This document shows positions 43,589-56,571 of a stretch of DNA of 64,000 nt, one piece after another. The notes below the pieces were generated by a model, which saw only the letters and a program-made list of their open reading frames with translations, searched no databases and was not told where the DNA came from. The stretch lies in the NCBI GenBank assembly GCA_021234155.1, contig JAJEKV010000008.1, positions 3,111,008 through 3,175,007 of the forward strand. The letters are read 5' to 3'. A program made the position numbers and the translations under genes. Each line of letters begins with the position of its first letter. The first letter of the stretch is position 1. The stretch is from Isoetes taiwanensis. Taxonomy: Eukaryota; Streptophyta; Lycopodiopsida; Isoetales; Isoetaceae.

Positions 43589-45415
43589 GCAGAACATACA
43601 TACATGTTAGCACATAGCAATAATACATTTTATAGCAGTAGTACCTTATGCGTGTTTTAATCTAGTGAAGAAGGGCACAACTAAGTTTGCATGTCCATTA
43701 CCTCATGGAGGTATGATACTAGTACTCTAGTTGGTCATTATCTCAAGATAATTGATAAGAGCATTGTCATTTTCTTCACATGGTATCTATGATCGCTTAG
43801 CAATTGAAGACTTGTATCTAGTACCTCAAGCATGTATAATGCCAAGTCATGCACAGATGGTGCTCTGAGAAGTTGTGGAAGCATGCAATGTAATGTTAAT
43901 ATCAAATAACGATTCCTGGTCATCTCAAAAGCACGACATCTCAGAAGTGTAAGATTTTTATCTTCACCAACTGGCAACATGCACATAATCTCGCAGCTCG
44001 TGGCAAATGCAGCTACTCCCATCTACCTATTTCAATCCATAGCTTGCGAGACGCAATACGAATTGATGCAATATCTACAAGCTTTTTTCTTGACAAAGAA
44101 GGAAGCAAATAAGTTGGTGAGGCTTTTTACAAAAGTGGGGTTTATATATGCATGATGATGACCATGGGCCAAGGCATGTGCATCCTATATCTTTTGAAAA
44201 AGACGACCATCTAGATAGTGTTCCAAAAGCTTAGAATTAGAATTTGCGAACACCACGCATTCTTCATGTCGCACAAAGGAATGGGCAAACCATGCATTAC
44301 ATTGCTCTTTCCAACACCTTTTCAGGAGATTCAGCCATGGCAAGCGCTAGAAAAAGGTACCTTCATCGTCCATATCGTGCACCTTTTTTATATATTGGAG
44401 CAGAATGTTGAAGATGCAAAAAACATGTCTCTTGTAAAAGAATAGCATATGGCACCATAGTTTTCAGTTCTAAGTTGTAAGTGAGGAATGGTTTTTGCAC
44501 CCATTTCAAGCTCTCTCATGCACTAGCACTAATGGCAGGCCCCTATACTTCAAAACCATACAGTAGAACAACCTCTATCAAAGTCTGAAGGTATATCGAG
44601 AAGCAGCCAATACTATCACGTTATTACCTTAACATTGCTTATCATCACATTTGTTCTACCTCTGCAAGTATATGAATAATCTCATATCGTGTTGCAATGC
44701 TAACATTTTGTGATTGACCATCTCCAAAGAAACCGTCCTAGAAATAAAACAAATTTTAAAATGTAAAACTGTTTGATGTATTGAAAAGGCACAATCTTGG
44801 AGCCATTTGGACGTCCATTTGTTTGTCTTATCTTAATCGTATATTCTAAGAAAATCAAATGCTCTACAAATAATAAACTAGCAGTAGTGCAGGCTTGGGG
44901 TGTAGATGAGTGGGTGTCTTTTGGATGGGCAAAGAATTAGGAGGTTTCTTAAATGATGGTTTATAGTTGCATTTCATTGTGATTGATTCTATAAAGGACC
45001 TTTTATCTTGATTTTGTTGTGGGGTTTAATCATTGTCCAATTAATTAATGGGAGATTATTTGCATGTACATTAGGGCACTTTATGGGCGATGTGTATGGC
45101 TCCAAACACTTTCTTCAAGCAACTACTTGGAAGATCATTAAAGTTCAATTTTGGAAGGCAAACTTGTATAATAGTGTAATTACACTCAAAATACTAATTT
45201 CCAGCTTAAAATGGAGATGAAAATTGATTGTTTTAAAGGATGTACCTCTTCAGTGGTTTGATTTTTGGGTATCAGAAAAAGAATTCATTTAGTTCCCATG
45301 ATGATGTGGCTCACATAAAACATATAGTTTCTCCTAAGCAATCAATGTTATTAAGAATCATCAGTGATAGCTATATCTTCTTTTTTATTTTTGGATGGGG
45401 TTGGGAACCGTGCCT

Positions 45416-45448
45416 GGAACGCCGCATTAACGCCGCATGCGGCGTTCC
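45416..45448. repeat. GC-rich palindrome cluster in AT-rich DNA
   Basis: A perfect 18-bp palindrome, AACGCCGCATGCGGCGTT, occupies 45429-45446. In addition GGAACGCCGCAT (45416-45427) pairs perfectly with ATGCGGCGTTCC (45437-45448), so two alternative foldbacks compete. The island spans about 45405-45490. Confidence 0.8.
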
Positions 45449-45789
45449 CTTCCAGTTTGCGTTGCCCCTGCGGGACGCTGGTTGCCGACATTCAATGGAA
45501 ATTTGAACTGGCCGAAAATACTTTGAATGGAAAAAAAACTTCGGTGCAAATCCCCCCTTCCTACGAATTTCTTATTGCTCTGTCATCTTGCCGGCACCTT
45601 TGAGCTGGGCAGATCGTTATACGGTGAGTAAAGCCCAGACTCTATGGAGGCATTTCATCTGCAAGCAACACTGGCGATTTTTTTATTATGGCACATTTTA
45701 TCTGCAAGCAACAAGTCCGGTAATACTTGAGATCAGTCATCAAGTTTCAAAGAGTAGGCAACAAGATGGAAGGCATCGACAAATCAGAG

Positions 45790-47387
45790 CGTTGCTGCAG
45801 ATGAGTGTGTTGGTGTCTAGGGTCGGTGCAGATCAAAGTAGCTTGCTTCTTTTATGCAAAGCATCTGGTATGATCTGTACTATTCTTAAAGCCATATTCT
45901 CAAATAAATGCATTATTTTCAATTTGGGTTTCTTATTTTCCAGATAGACTTTCAGACCTCTATTCATACGGGTTTTCTTCTACTACAGTAACCCTAATGG
46001 TTCTGAAATCCAGCCATGTTGTCTATCTTTGCACTGAGAATGGTAAGAATATTAATTAAGTACTTGAAGAGGGCTCTTTGTTTGATTGCTCTCATTTTAT
46101 CTACAACTTATAAAGGGCATTACAGAGAGTAGAAGAATCACACAATGCTATCTTGGCATTTGAATTCTTGGATATGCACCATATCGTTATCTTACTCCGT
46201 CTTAAGAAATGGTTGTCTGATTGATTGCTGCTTCAGAACACTGTTGCACATTTAAACCAAGGTGAAAGAAATGAATATAAGGTCTGATTTTTAGAATTGT
46301 GACTTTGATTACCTATTATATTATATCATGTTCTACTTTTATTTTATCAGGCTTGGACATGAACATGGTTTAAGAATCACGAATAAGTAATGGGCTTGAT
46401 CCAAATTGTATGTAGCTGCAAGTGAAGTATTTCAAAATGAACTTGGAGCTGGTGTTACCTGAGGTTGGTTATTTATTCTAGAATATTATTTGTTCCATTG
46501 TAATAATTTGTCATGATACATGCTACTGCTAATGCACATGTGTACATGTGGACCTGTTGGTGGTGTTTATATCAAGACTAGAGGCAATCAGGAATATGAG
46601 CTCAGATCTACGATCACCTCCAGAGATTCATTGTATTTCATTGAGCAGAGGAAGCCATTTGGTGCAGGAACTTCCACAGCCATGGTGATCGCTGTAAAGA
46701 AGGATGAAGGGAAAATGAGGTACAATAGCTTCTTATGATCTCTAAACTGTTCACTATTTTATTATAACATTTTTTATTCTTATCATCTTTGTTTTCCAAG
46801 AAGGAGATTAGCATCGATTTGGGCTTTGGAGCTTTGTTAAATCGACTACATTATTTTTAAGCAGATAAAATGCTCTGACCTTCTATGAGCTATGTGCTTA
46901 TCAGATATGGTTGGTTGATTCTTATGCATCTCAGTTGTGCAGCATAAGAAATGGTATAAGGAAGCAGGAATGCTGGTACACAATTTTATGCTTCTGCTGT
47001 GTTCCTGCTCCATTTGATTTGCTTAACATGCATCTAATGCAACCAAACAGGTTTGCTTTGTTTATTCCATGGTATTCGTCTTGCCTCTGTAGGACATAGC
47101 ATTATATCTCATTAAATGTTGATGTCTACGCATGTAATGGAAATGTTTTTAAATTTGTTAAGAAGCTTTTCTTTTCATTCTTAATCTGCAAATATGCACA
47201 CATGTAATTATTTTTACAGGGCAGAGTCTATAAGTATTATTTTTACAGGGCAGAGTCTATAAGTCTATAAGTATTATTTGTATCATATCATTGTATTTTT
47301 TTGCTGGATATGCTTCTGCTTTCTTACAGGCACATGCATCTTATCCATGGCCTTGACCACATGTATAGAGATTACATGCGAAAATGA
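45790..47387 (+). CDS. Unidentified spliced gene candidate
   Basis: Four exons with phase-consistent joins. An exon ends at 45867 (RVGADQSSLLLLCKAS, TCTG/GTATG donor). The next is 45944-46042 (TTTCCAG acceptor; RLSDLYSYGFSSTTVTLMVL, KSSHVVYLCTEN; AATG/GTAAG donor); the split codon G|AT keeps frame. A later exon ends at 46719 (GGVYIKTRGNQEYELRSTIT, then EQRKPFGAGTSTAMVIAV). It joins AG|G in frame to 47330-47387 (HMHLIHGLDHMYRDYMRK, TGA). The link between 46042 and the third exon is not resolved, because a stop precedes the third exon and no acceptor is clear. I cannot name the protein. The alternating coding and AT-rich intron texture looks like a host gene. Confidence 0.45.
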
Positions 47388-48793
47388 GTCCACATAGAAG
47401 GATTTGCAACCAAATCCACAGAACATGTATTCAATTGGTAAGTTTTCTTAACTAGAGTGTAAACTAAGTTACAATCTATCATCTTTTGCTGCATGTTCTT
47501 TTCTTATCTCCATGTTTTGTCAAGCTGGCTCATGTGTTTCGATATATAAGAGGTTGGTATCTTTTACAATTGAAAAAATAACTGGAAATGTATATTTTGA
47601 TGTGAATATCTATAAGTGACAATACTGTAAAGCAATGATTGTTGAGGCAATGATATGCTAAATGCTTTGGATCTATGTGCATGGCTCAACAACATGGTTC
47701 TAAGCTGCTTAATGTTTCTGGAGATTCTACGGCATGGTTCTAAACTGCTTCCTAGCTGCACTTAATAATGCGCAGCTTGCATTTTTCTCAGCCTAATCTG
47801 AAAGTTGGTTTTGATTGCAGAGGTACAATTTTGGATTTCAGCCAGCCAGTTCCTCTTTCCATAATACCGGTGTTTTAGGGCACCTCTTACCGGTGTCTTA
47901 TTTCCAACCTTTGCGTGAGCAGCTTCCCACAATACAAGAAGAATTGTGCAAACTTTATAGCATCATCTTTAGAGATATATCCCCTTCATTTAAAGTACAA
48001 ATAGCAGTCCACAAAAAACAAAAAATGGAGGGCATGTGTGAATATGTGCTAGCAAATTTGTTCCTCCCTCCCCATTCCTTTGTGGACCCAAGGGTCTTAA
48101 AGAGATGATTTCTCTCTCCCTCCTTCCACGTGTATATCCATCTCCTATATTGCTCCCTCTATATTTCTATTAATGAATGTGCACACACAAAAAAATGCAC
48201 TTCATATCTTTATTTATCATTTTATTTTAGAGCATGACTACATGGTACATCTATAAGCATTTGATTTTACCTCCAAACTTCAAGAACCAGCCAGGAATCT
48301 CTTGGGGATTTTTTATTTTTATTTTCCTTTTGGTAATGCATTATCAATCATGAATATCCCATGCATGCCCCTACCTGATTCTACCCATTCCACGTGTCCA
48401 CGGCTAATAGCCACCCTCCCTAAAGCCTTCGCATTTTGGCACTCAAAATTACATCTGTGGTAAAGATTACATTTACAACTTATTATTTTCTATTACATCT
48501 ACACATCGACAAGCACAGGACTAATGCCCAACATTAGAAATTTTGGTTTTGAGACTAGATTTTGTTGTAATACGAAGAAACCTGTGCATATGTTTTCTGA
48601 CTACCAACAATATTGCGAGAACTTGCATCTCAATTCCCATATTGCACTCCATTCCATATATACACACATTCTACCTATCAAATCCATTACATCTACCCAT
48701 TCGACATGACCACAACTAATTGCATTCGACATATCCACGACTAATGCCTGGCATCATGGGAACACGTCCATGGCTAATGCACTCCATGGCTAA
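47388..48793. other. AT-rich spacer with repeats
   Basis: An ORF at 47815-48108 (97 aa) follows a TTGCAG acceptor-like site but has no known domain. GGCTAATGC/CCGGCAT words repeat at about 48740-48800 just before the Helitron-like end. A 28-bp tandem (TTTTTACAGGGCAGAGTCTA...) lies just upstream at 47212-47265, in the intron before the last exon of the spliced gene. Confidence 0.4.
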
Positions 48794-49690
48794 TGCCCGG
48801 CATCGCCGGGCACACGTTTCTAGTAGTATTACTACTTTTGCAAGTCCATGATGTAACAATATTTTACACAGTGCACAATCAACAAGGAACCAAAGTATAG
48901 GATGCACCAGACAACATCCATCATCTTCTCAACTTCCATTTTGGGGCACAACATGTTTTTTTCCATGTTTTACTTATAGATAAATTTTTTGTAACTTGAA
49001 GATATTCAAATCTCATGCTCAACATTCTCATCTACTATTGCATATGATTACCCAATTTCAAAGTACCTAACTTGTTGTACATTTGGTACAAGACTTCCCG
49101 CGGGGCTCAGAAAAAATCATATAAACCATGTGAGTGTAAGGGAGGGGTTTTCTTTTTGCCATAGTACTGCAACCTTATCGCTAAGTGCAATCTTTTGTAT
49201 TTTCTTTTAAGTTTTAACCATTGTTAAACCATTGAATTATCACGTATAAACAATGGATACACCAAAATGTGCAAATACATGCACATATCAGTGGTTCGAT
49301 CAAGCCTGAGCCTGAACCTGATAAGCTCCGGTGAAGGCAGCACATGCAGCTACATCACATGCAGCCATAACCGGTGAAGAAGCGGGCAGGGTTTGTGTCT
49401 GGAACGGAGCATGTCGGATTCAGCTGCCTCCAAGCAACCACTGTATCTTCAACCGGAACAAAATCTGAAACACAAATCTAAAGTGGTTGTGAATTCGAAA
49501 TAAAACTCAGTTAAATATTCTGAATGAAATCTGAGGCATGCAACTCCACAACAACAGGAAAACACAAAGCAGGTGAGCGGCTACTGCAATCTTGGGGACC
49601 AAAGTTTGAAATGACAAGAATCTGATGAATAAGATAACTTAAAGGCAATGAAAATTGGGAAGAAATCTAAAGAAACCTTAGTGGGTGCAG

Positions 49691-50011
49691 ACAGACAAGG
49701 CATCGCTGCTAGCAGAGGTGATAGATTATGTGAAGGAGCTAAAGAGGCAAGCGACAGAGATAGCAGAAGGAGGACCGGTGCCAACGGATATGGACGAACT
49801 AAATATGGACACAGACTCGTCAAACAAGGAAGACAAGGTGCTGATAAGGGCGTCGCTGTGCTGCGAGGATCGGCCGAATCTACTCTTGGATTTGATCAGA
49901 ACTCTGAGGAGCCTCAAGCTTCAGACTGTGCAGCCCAAGATTTGGAAATCAAGGCGGATGCATGAATCGGCCGTCATAAAAAAGGAAACAACCTGCTTTC
50001 CAAAAATTTAA
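49691..50011 (+). pseudogene. Orphan exon of an AKS/bHLH106-like transcription factor
   Basis: The exon begins right after GGGTGCAG (49690). It reads TDKASLLAEVIDYVKELKR, the second helix of the bHLH domain, then VPTDMDELNMD and IRASLCCEDRPNLLLDLIRT with LRSLKLQTVQP, the ACT-like C-terminal domain of this subfamily. In intact members an exon with the basic region and helix 1 comes before; none is seen in the 400 bp upstream. After QTVQ the frame departs from the family's EI..LGGR..N ending, with indels. Without the basic region it could not bind E-box DNA. The splice acceptor shows it came from a genomic copy, not a processed mRNA, although an A-run lies 20 bp after the stop. Confidence 0.75.
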
Positions 50012-50689
50012 TATGTCCAACATTTACAAAAAAAAAAAAAAAAGGCCATTTCAGACCGTTCAACCAAACCATTGAAAAAACCTTGCAAATCATCTATAGC
50101 AAACTTTATTCGATTAGCTTGTTACACTTAATTTCTAGAAGATTGTGGAAGAACCTACAATACGTGGCAGAAATTGTGCCTAGTTTCCACGTGGAAGTAA
50201 TTGACCACATTGTACACGTGAATTTTTGAAAACCTTGATATGTTCCTTAGTCGTATATTCTTATACATAAGGTTTTTAAAACTTCTTAAAGTTCTTTTAT
50301 GGTTGTTAACACATTCGAAGTGGCCTGAACTGCCCACGAAGTACTTGTGGCTAGAGAATGAACAAATCATATCAAAGGCACCTAAGAAAAAACAGGAACA
50401 TAAGTGAAAGAAACGTGCCTACCTCTTAATGTTTCCAATCTAGCTTGCATATTCTTATGAGTCTGGTGGAAGTTCAAGATGATCTGCAATGCCAACGGCT
50501 AAGTTAATTAATACTTTATGGGTTTCGATGTTTATGGGTTTCGATGTTTATGGGTTTTGTTTTTAGGATTGAATATGAACCATTGATCTCCAGCATATCC
50601 CAGGCATGATGCCAAATCAACGGCTAATATCTTTTTGCTAAAAAAAATGCGTTGCCACTTTCTAAGGTGCAAAACAGACCAATGGTACC
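50012..50689. other. Spacer without a recognised gene
   Basis: An A-run at 50027-50043, then AT-rich sequence with a TGGGTTTCGATGTTTA tandem at about 50519-50550. No gene recognised. Confidence 0.4.
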
Positions 50690-53260
50690 AGCAAGGTGTC
50701 TTGTAAGGTGCCGGCGGATAGAAGGCAGGTATTACAGTGTCCGTTTACAAGGTAGGAGCTCGAGGAGGCTTGCCGCGCCCTGGCTCCTCATAAGTGCGGG
50801 GCTGGGGGCATTAGGTGGAGTTCTTCCAGGAATATTGGGATTGGGTGGGGGAGTCAGTGCTGCAGACTTATCAATATCTACTTCAAGCTGAGGCATTGGA
50901 TTATAGACTCAACACTGGCTGCATCTCCTTGATACCGAAGGTGAAGGAGCCCTCTGCCATCTCGGATTGGCGTCCGATCACGCTTCTTTCGTCTGTATAC
51001 AAGATTATCGCGAAGGCCCTCTAAGCTTAGATTGCAAGTGGTCTTGAAGGAGGCTATTTGCCCCATGCGATCGGCTTCATTCGAGGCGGGCATATTCTCA
51101 ATAACGTCCGCGGTAGCATTCGAGCATTCTTGGGCATGCAAGCGGTCGGCCGGATAGTGTACTTGAAGTTTGGATTTTTGCGAAGGCCTATGATAGTGTT
51201 CGGTGGGACTTTTTGAAGAGGATGATGCTCGCCTTTGGGTGTGGGGAGAGCTTCTGAAGTGGCCTTGAAGCTCTTAATGTTGGCGAGCCAGCGTCCTATG
51301 TCATGGTGAGTCATGTAGGTCTTTAGTGTGTGTGGGAGTTCGCCGGGGATGCCGTTGGCGCCCTTCCTATTTACCATTGTGGCGAGGCCCCTCAGATTCT
51401 TGATCTCGGTTGTGGATGCGGGTGTTGTGGAGGGGTTGAGGATGGCGGATGGGTCACAACATATTGGGAGTCGATCTGTGATGACTCTTTCCTTTCTTCT
51501 AGGTGATGAAAGGAATCATTAAACACGAAAAGTTCTTTGGGCGATTTCTCTCTTGCCTCGGGTTGTCTTATGAATTGGTCGAAGTTCTGCGGCGTTATGG
51601 CGGTGGCGAGATCCCATGCCCGCGGGTCGTGTCCCAATTTCCTTGGTGGACCCACCGCCAGGCACATGCTCTAAGCTTTGGGAATCCGGATTCGGCATCG
51701 ACATTTTCGGCCGGGCATTTGGGAGGACATTCGGGTGGGGGGCGTCGGCACCTTTTGGCGGTGGAAAGGGGAAGCTTTCCATGGTAGGGTCACGGTGGCG
51801 AAGTCCAGTTTGTGCTCCACACATATTTATATAGCATCCATTATCCTGGCGCCAGAGAGCAAGGTTCGAGAAATTTCCTCTATGGTTCGTAACTTTGTAT
51901 GGGGTGGCAATGAGGAAGGGGCGGTTGTCAAGGTGGATTTGGTAGAAATGTGTGCGCCCCAAAGCAGCTGGCGGACTCGGTTTCCCTCGCTCCATGGCAA
52001 GGTCACATTGTCCAAGTTCGTGTTCGCGATCACGGAGAATGCGCTTGATTCCCGGGCATGGTCTTGCTTCATCGGTCGCTTCTCACTCGATTGTTTTAGT
52101 AAGCCCGTCCGTGCAGCCCAGCGGCTTGGGCGTTATTTGCGGATGTCGGGCCATATGTTGCGCCTCTCTCCCTTTACGAAGGGGCTCTTGCACGCCTTGG
52201 AGTAGGTCGCCCACTGTTTGCCATTGACGCCGCCAGTAGTATTCAGTTAGACGCATCGCCATGGTGGATCCCTTTCGCTGCGGTGCGCGCACCTCGAGTC
52301 TTTGGCGCATCCGTCGATCCGGGTCGGTGAGATGGGGCACAACGCGGGGTTCGCGCGGTGGGGACCGGTATATTGACGGGCGGCTTGCACCTCGGCGGCT
52401 TTTCCACCACAAGTTCGAGTTGAGGCCGGGATGCGCTATTTAGGCACGGGTGGCTAATGCTCTACCGCTGAATCCGCGGCGTCGAGGCGGGTGTGGGTAT
52501 CATCAAAGTTGACCCCTCGAATTTCGTGAAGTCTTGCTATGAGCTTTTGGCTATTCAGGATGAGTTGCCTCCCTCGGACGGCTGGAGTCTCCAGGTGCCA
52601 GGAGATGACTGGGGCAGCATTTGGAGGTGGGTGTGGAACCCAATCTCGCCCCCCAAGATTCGGTGCTACTATGGCGGAATCTTGCGACCCGGTCCCCTCG
52701 AGGGTGAACACGTGGGTGCACACGGGATCAATCCAGCGGATCGGCGACAGTGTCCAATGTGTGGCATTATCACGGGGAGACCCTAGAGCATTGCATGTTT
52801 TCTTGCGGACATTGGTAGGCATGGCAATGGGTCGATGCCTCTTTCACACCTCGCCCGGAATCAACGAGGTTACGGTTAGGGGTGTATCCTCGTGGATGGT
52901 CCGATACCAGTCCGGCCTTCCATTTTTGTAAAAGGCGTGGTTAGTGTGGCTCATTTGGAAGGCGCGTCGGCATGAAGGTCTTCGGGGAATGAGGAGGTGC
53001 AGCCAGGGATTTGATCCATGATTAAGGTACAAATTATATCTCTCTTACGGCATCTCCTCGGAAGGAGCGGTTTAAAGCGTGATGCAGGAAAGGACCCTTT
53101 TCATTGTTGATAGCATTGGCGATTTATCCCATGAGTCGTAGGTAGGTATATGTGATGTGTGGGTGCTCGCTCATGTTTGGGCAGGGGTACCCTAGTATCG
53201 CTCTTCTTGTACTTACTCTATATTAATATTACTTAGTTTCATCCTTCAAAAAAAAAAAAA
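50690..53260 (+). mobile_element. 5'-truncated L1-like LINE with partial RT
   Basis: Frames with many indels give the start of the ORF2 reverse transcriptase: EFFQEYWDWVGESVLQ, LNTGCISLIPKV and ISDWRPITLLSSVYKIIAKA (about 50815-51020). Later come ISSMVRNFVWGGNEEG (about 51875-51920), LSKFVFAITENAL, DSRAWSCFIG and NFVKSCYELLAIQDE (about 52510-52560). The C-terminal zinc region RVNTWVHTGSIQ is near 52695. It ends with a TATTAATATTACTTAGTTTC trailer and A13 at 53248-53260. The catalytic FADD box is not readable. This copy gives the template that proves the LINE at 21.7-22.9 and 35.2 kb is one split insertion. Confidence 0.8.
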
Positions 53261-55110
53261 TTTTCTGTGTAATGTTTTTGCTATGAATCTGGTTCTGAAT
53301 GTAATGTTTCTGCTATATTCAATGTATCTGAACAGACTTGAAGTGTTCAATGCAAAAGAATGGAATTCTATCTAATTTCATTGAATGAATTGTGTCTAGT
53401 ATCTCATTGAATGTTATTACTGTATTTGAATAATATGGGATCGAGAAATGACTGAAAAACATAGCTCCAAGAAATGACTGAAAATGGCCTGCAAGAATCA
53501 TTGATTCTTGGATTGGCAGACGGGGCAGAAAATGCCCTATCCAAAACCTATAAATGTTGGAAACCTGTGTATTTGCATATACAGTAACTTCTAGGTCATT
53601 GGAACTATGAAGTTGCATACAATAACTTTTAGGCCATTGGATCATTTTGGGAACCTGTAGATTGCAAGTGACCATGTATGTTGGGAAATGCTAAATGATA
53701 CCATACTGTTGCAAACAATATTGTCAATGATGTGTGGTCATGCATTTTGCTTGTGTATATCTACGGTCTCCACATTTTAATACATGGTAATAATTTTGTT
53801 CCAAATTGTAACATGTAGGTCACAACTATTTTGTCCTTGTATATGTTTACTCTTTGACAAAATTACATGCCCATGTAAATTGGTTCGATGCAAGTTGGTA
53901 CTGTTGGAACTATACTTTCTTGTAAGCATTTCTGGAAAAAGTTGTTTTGTGCATTATGTAAATTTGCATATCTACTATACATATGTGTGAGTGCGGTACC
54001 AACAAAAAAATCTATCCTCAAACCATCAAACGTGATGGAAGGGTTCACGTATTCTCTTGCCATTAGCAAGGTTTTCAAGCCTTGAACATGTACTTAGCCT
54101 GCTCCAGCCTTACCATACAATGTTATGAGACTGTTCGCAATTCAACATCCAGATTTAAGGTGTGTTTTTTTGTGTTGTTTCCATGAGCCAATGTTTATAA
54201 TCCAAAAATTTTGGAAAGTAATATAGGGTAGCTCAATGCATGAAAAAGCAAGAGAATCTATTAGACGATTTGTCAACAGCATCTCCATACAAGTCAGCAC
54301 CATTAATTCTTGGATCTATAACGAAGCGGCAAACATATATAATAGACAGAACGACCTATAAAAGTCATGAGATCCAATGCACTCAGCAATATTTGAATCC
54401 CAAAGTCGTACACCATTTTTGCCAAGCCTCCATTTCTATATGTGAACATCTGGGTGTATTCCTCTACTATGAACAAGGCAATATCCTCAATATGTGAACA
54501 TCTGTTAATAGCCAATTTTTAAAAGCATCATGAGGCGACAATGTTCTTGAGTTCCTCAAATTAGTTTTAAAGTACTGGCAAGTTTCTGAGAGCACCTTAT
54601 TTATTTTAGTTGTTCATCGCTTTCAATCATGGGAATAGTATGGTTCTCTCCAAGGCAATTGTTGCAGGTAAGAAGTATAAAATGGTAAACTTGACTCAAA
54701 AACTTCAAATGTTCAATTATATTGGCAAAGTGCTCATGATAACCAATAACCTCATGCATTTAAATGCCCAAAATCTCATGCTGCTGCAATCTATAATGCA
54801 GCAATCTGAATAAGCTATTAGCTAAGAATATTATCTTGAAACGGTTCCTTGTAGAACTCAAGGACCAGATGCCAAGATACACAAATACATGGCTTTTGAT
54901 GGCATTCTTATCCAACTCATGCCCGGAACATTATGGGGCCATGTAATTGTGTGGCTTATAGAAATACTCTTTGATGTCTCTGCCTATGCAGAATTAACAA
55001 GAAATACTGCATGGAAACTATCATACCATGTGCTTAATTACCATGGCGAGGTTTCTCAAAATGCATTTTGCTTCAATTCCAACAAGCTCACTAAGAGGAC
55101 ATAGTCTTTG
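53261..55110. other. AT-rich spacer without a recognised gene
   Basis: Short ORFs only; the 3' flank of the DUF561-like gene on the minus strand. Nothing recognised. Confidence 0.4.
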
Positions 55111-55119
55111 GGCTGCATC

Positions 55120-56556
55120 ATACCGATAGTAAGGAAGCATAATCTTGGTTGTTCAACCCAATCTTATTTGTGGCAACCCTAAAGAATCTGCTATAGCTCT
55201 TACAGTCGCAATCATTACAACTTGATCATTAAGCTTGTTAATAGCTGATCCAGTTCCCTATAAAGTCATATCATGTAATAAGAGATACATTCGAAACATT
55301 CTTGCATGAAATTTCAAAGAAATTTGGACTTACCGCCACTAGCTCGATGCAATTGCCATTGGAGCAGGTGATCGCGCACTCAAGCGGATGCACACATTAT
55401 TGGGGATTGCCACGGCTTTTGAGATATTATAAGGCTGCGGCTAAGGTAGGGACTTTTGCAAATAAAGTAGAAACATTATTGGTCAAGTGCCCGCGGACGG
55501 ATGCAATGCACATTTACAAAGAGAACTCACCTTTTCAATCGGCCATGCACCCACGAATTTAAATATGCAACTGATAGTAGCAAGTACATAATTGAAACCA
55601 TGCTTCAGTCACATACCTCATTAAATGAGAAAACCCGGCCAGCCTTATAGAAAGAATCGAAATTCTCAATTTCAACCTAAAACCATGGTGAAACATATTA
55701 AAGCTCTTGCCCATTTTAACGGGCAAAATTTTAAGACAATTTACCATATCGGCACCAGCTGGACAGCTTTCAAGAGGGCTTACGGTTGAATTCGAGACAT
55801 AGATTGGTATACTCTCGAGAATAGTAAGCGTAGTTGAGTTAATGACAAGATTGCATGCATCATAAGTAAGCCATAATTAAGCTATACTTATGATTTCTAG
55901 AAGAAAATTGCCCATAAATCATATGGTAGCGGACTACGGTTAATAAACATCTTAAAAGATTGCTTATATCTCATGTCCCAAATCTTATACGAATTGATGA
56001 ATAAAAGTTTGAGCTGCTTAGCCAAAGGTAAATATAATATGCATGCCCTGAGAATGAAACCCAATAACCTTCTATCCATATGCACGTATCATAAAATTCT
56101 TTCCCCAATGTCTTACAAGTAGGGTAGTCAAACCAGCTGCCACCTTTACCACATCTGAATCACATGCAATATCCATATGTGTAGCTCCTCCCTACATATT
56201 AAATGATAATATGCTATTATAATGGCAATCCGTTGAAGCAAATCTCTTGTTATGAGTTGTACCTTTTCTGCTGCAATGACTACAGCTGATACCTTAGCAG
56301 CATCGAAATTGTCCAACCTAGAAATCACCTACATTATTAAGGCACACAAAAGCTTCTTCATTGGGCATACAATTGAAAACATACAGCATATGCAATCCTA
56401 ACGTTTATATCAAAGATGTGCAACTTTATTTAGAAAATCTGACGAGAGCAGAAAAATAGAATGAAAATTCAATGTTGCATAATATAATGACTTCAGAAAA
56501 TCACCTTTAAGGCTCCTCCGACCATCGAATCCTTTTAGAACAACCTCTCTAGTGAG
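55120..56556 (-). pseudogene. ycf23: DUF561/Ycf23-like gene, broken
   Basis: Plants and cyanobacteria keep this family of predicted TIM-barrel proteins, plastid-located in plants, of unknown function. Minus-strand exons in order are 56505-56556 (FDGRRSLK), 56263-56328 (VISRLDNFDAAKVSAVVIAA), 56117-56191 (GGATHMDIACDSDVVKVAAG), 55745-55810 (PIYVSNST...CPAGADM), 55617-55676 (VEIENFDSFYKAGRVFSFNE), about 55334-55449 (PTLAAA...APMAIA with six small indels) and 55257 downward (GTGSAINKLNDQVVMIATVR, AIADSLG). Most boundaries are GT..AG. The exon for the middle of the barrel (roughly 80-100 aa after FSFNE) is missing. The 5' side is cut by the LTR at 56572, so transit peptide and promoter are absent or displaced. 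Confidence 0.75.
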
Positions 56557-56571
56557 CTCCGGTGAGTTACG

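Larger units (their letters stand above)
42444..48823 (+). mobile_element. Possible Helitron (ends only)
   Basis: The 3' end is convincing: TGCCCGGC-ATC-GCCGGGCA (48794-48812) is an 8-bp GC hairpin, followed by 7 bp and CTAG (48820-48823) before a T. This is the classic Helitron 3' terminus. The 5' end is less certain. A-TCTCTACTATTACC at 42443 fits the plant consensus, giving a 6.4-kb element. A nearer candidate, TCTATATTTCTATTAATG at 48158, would make a 0.67-kb non-autonomous copy but lacks the preceding A. No Rep/helicase coding is seen. If the long version is right, it carries the exons at 45.8-47.4 kb. Confidence 0.4.

Noticed and set aside
43738-44022. Importin-like HEAT repeat exon on the minus strand
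   Set aside because: The LLRCRAFEMT phrase is suggestive, but the neighbouring residues do not follow an importin pattern closely enough.
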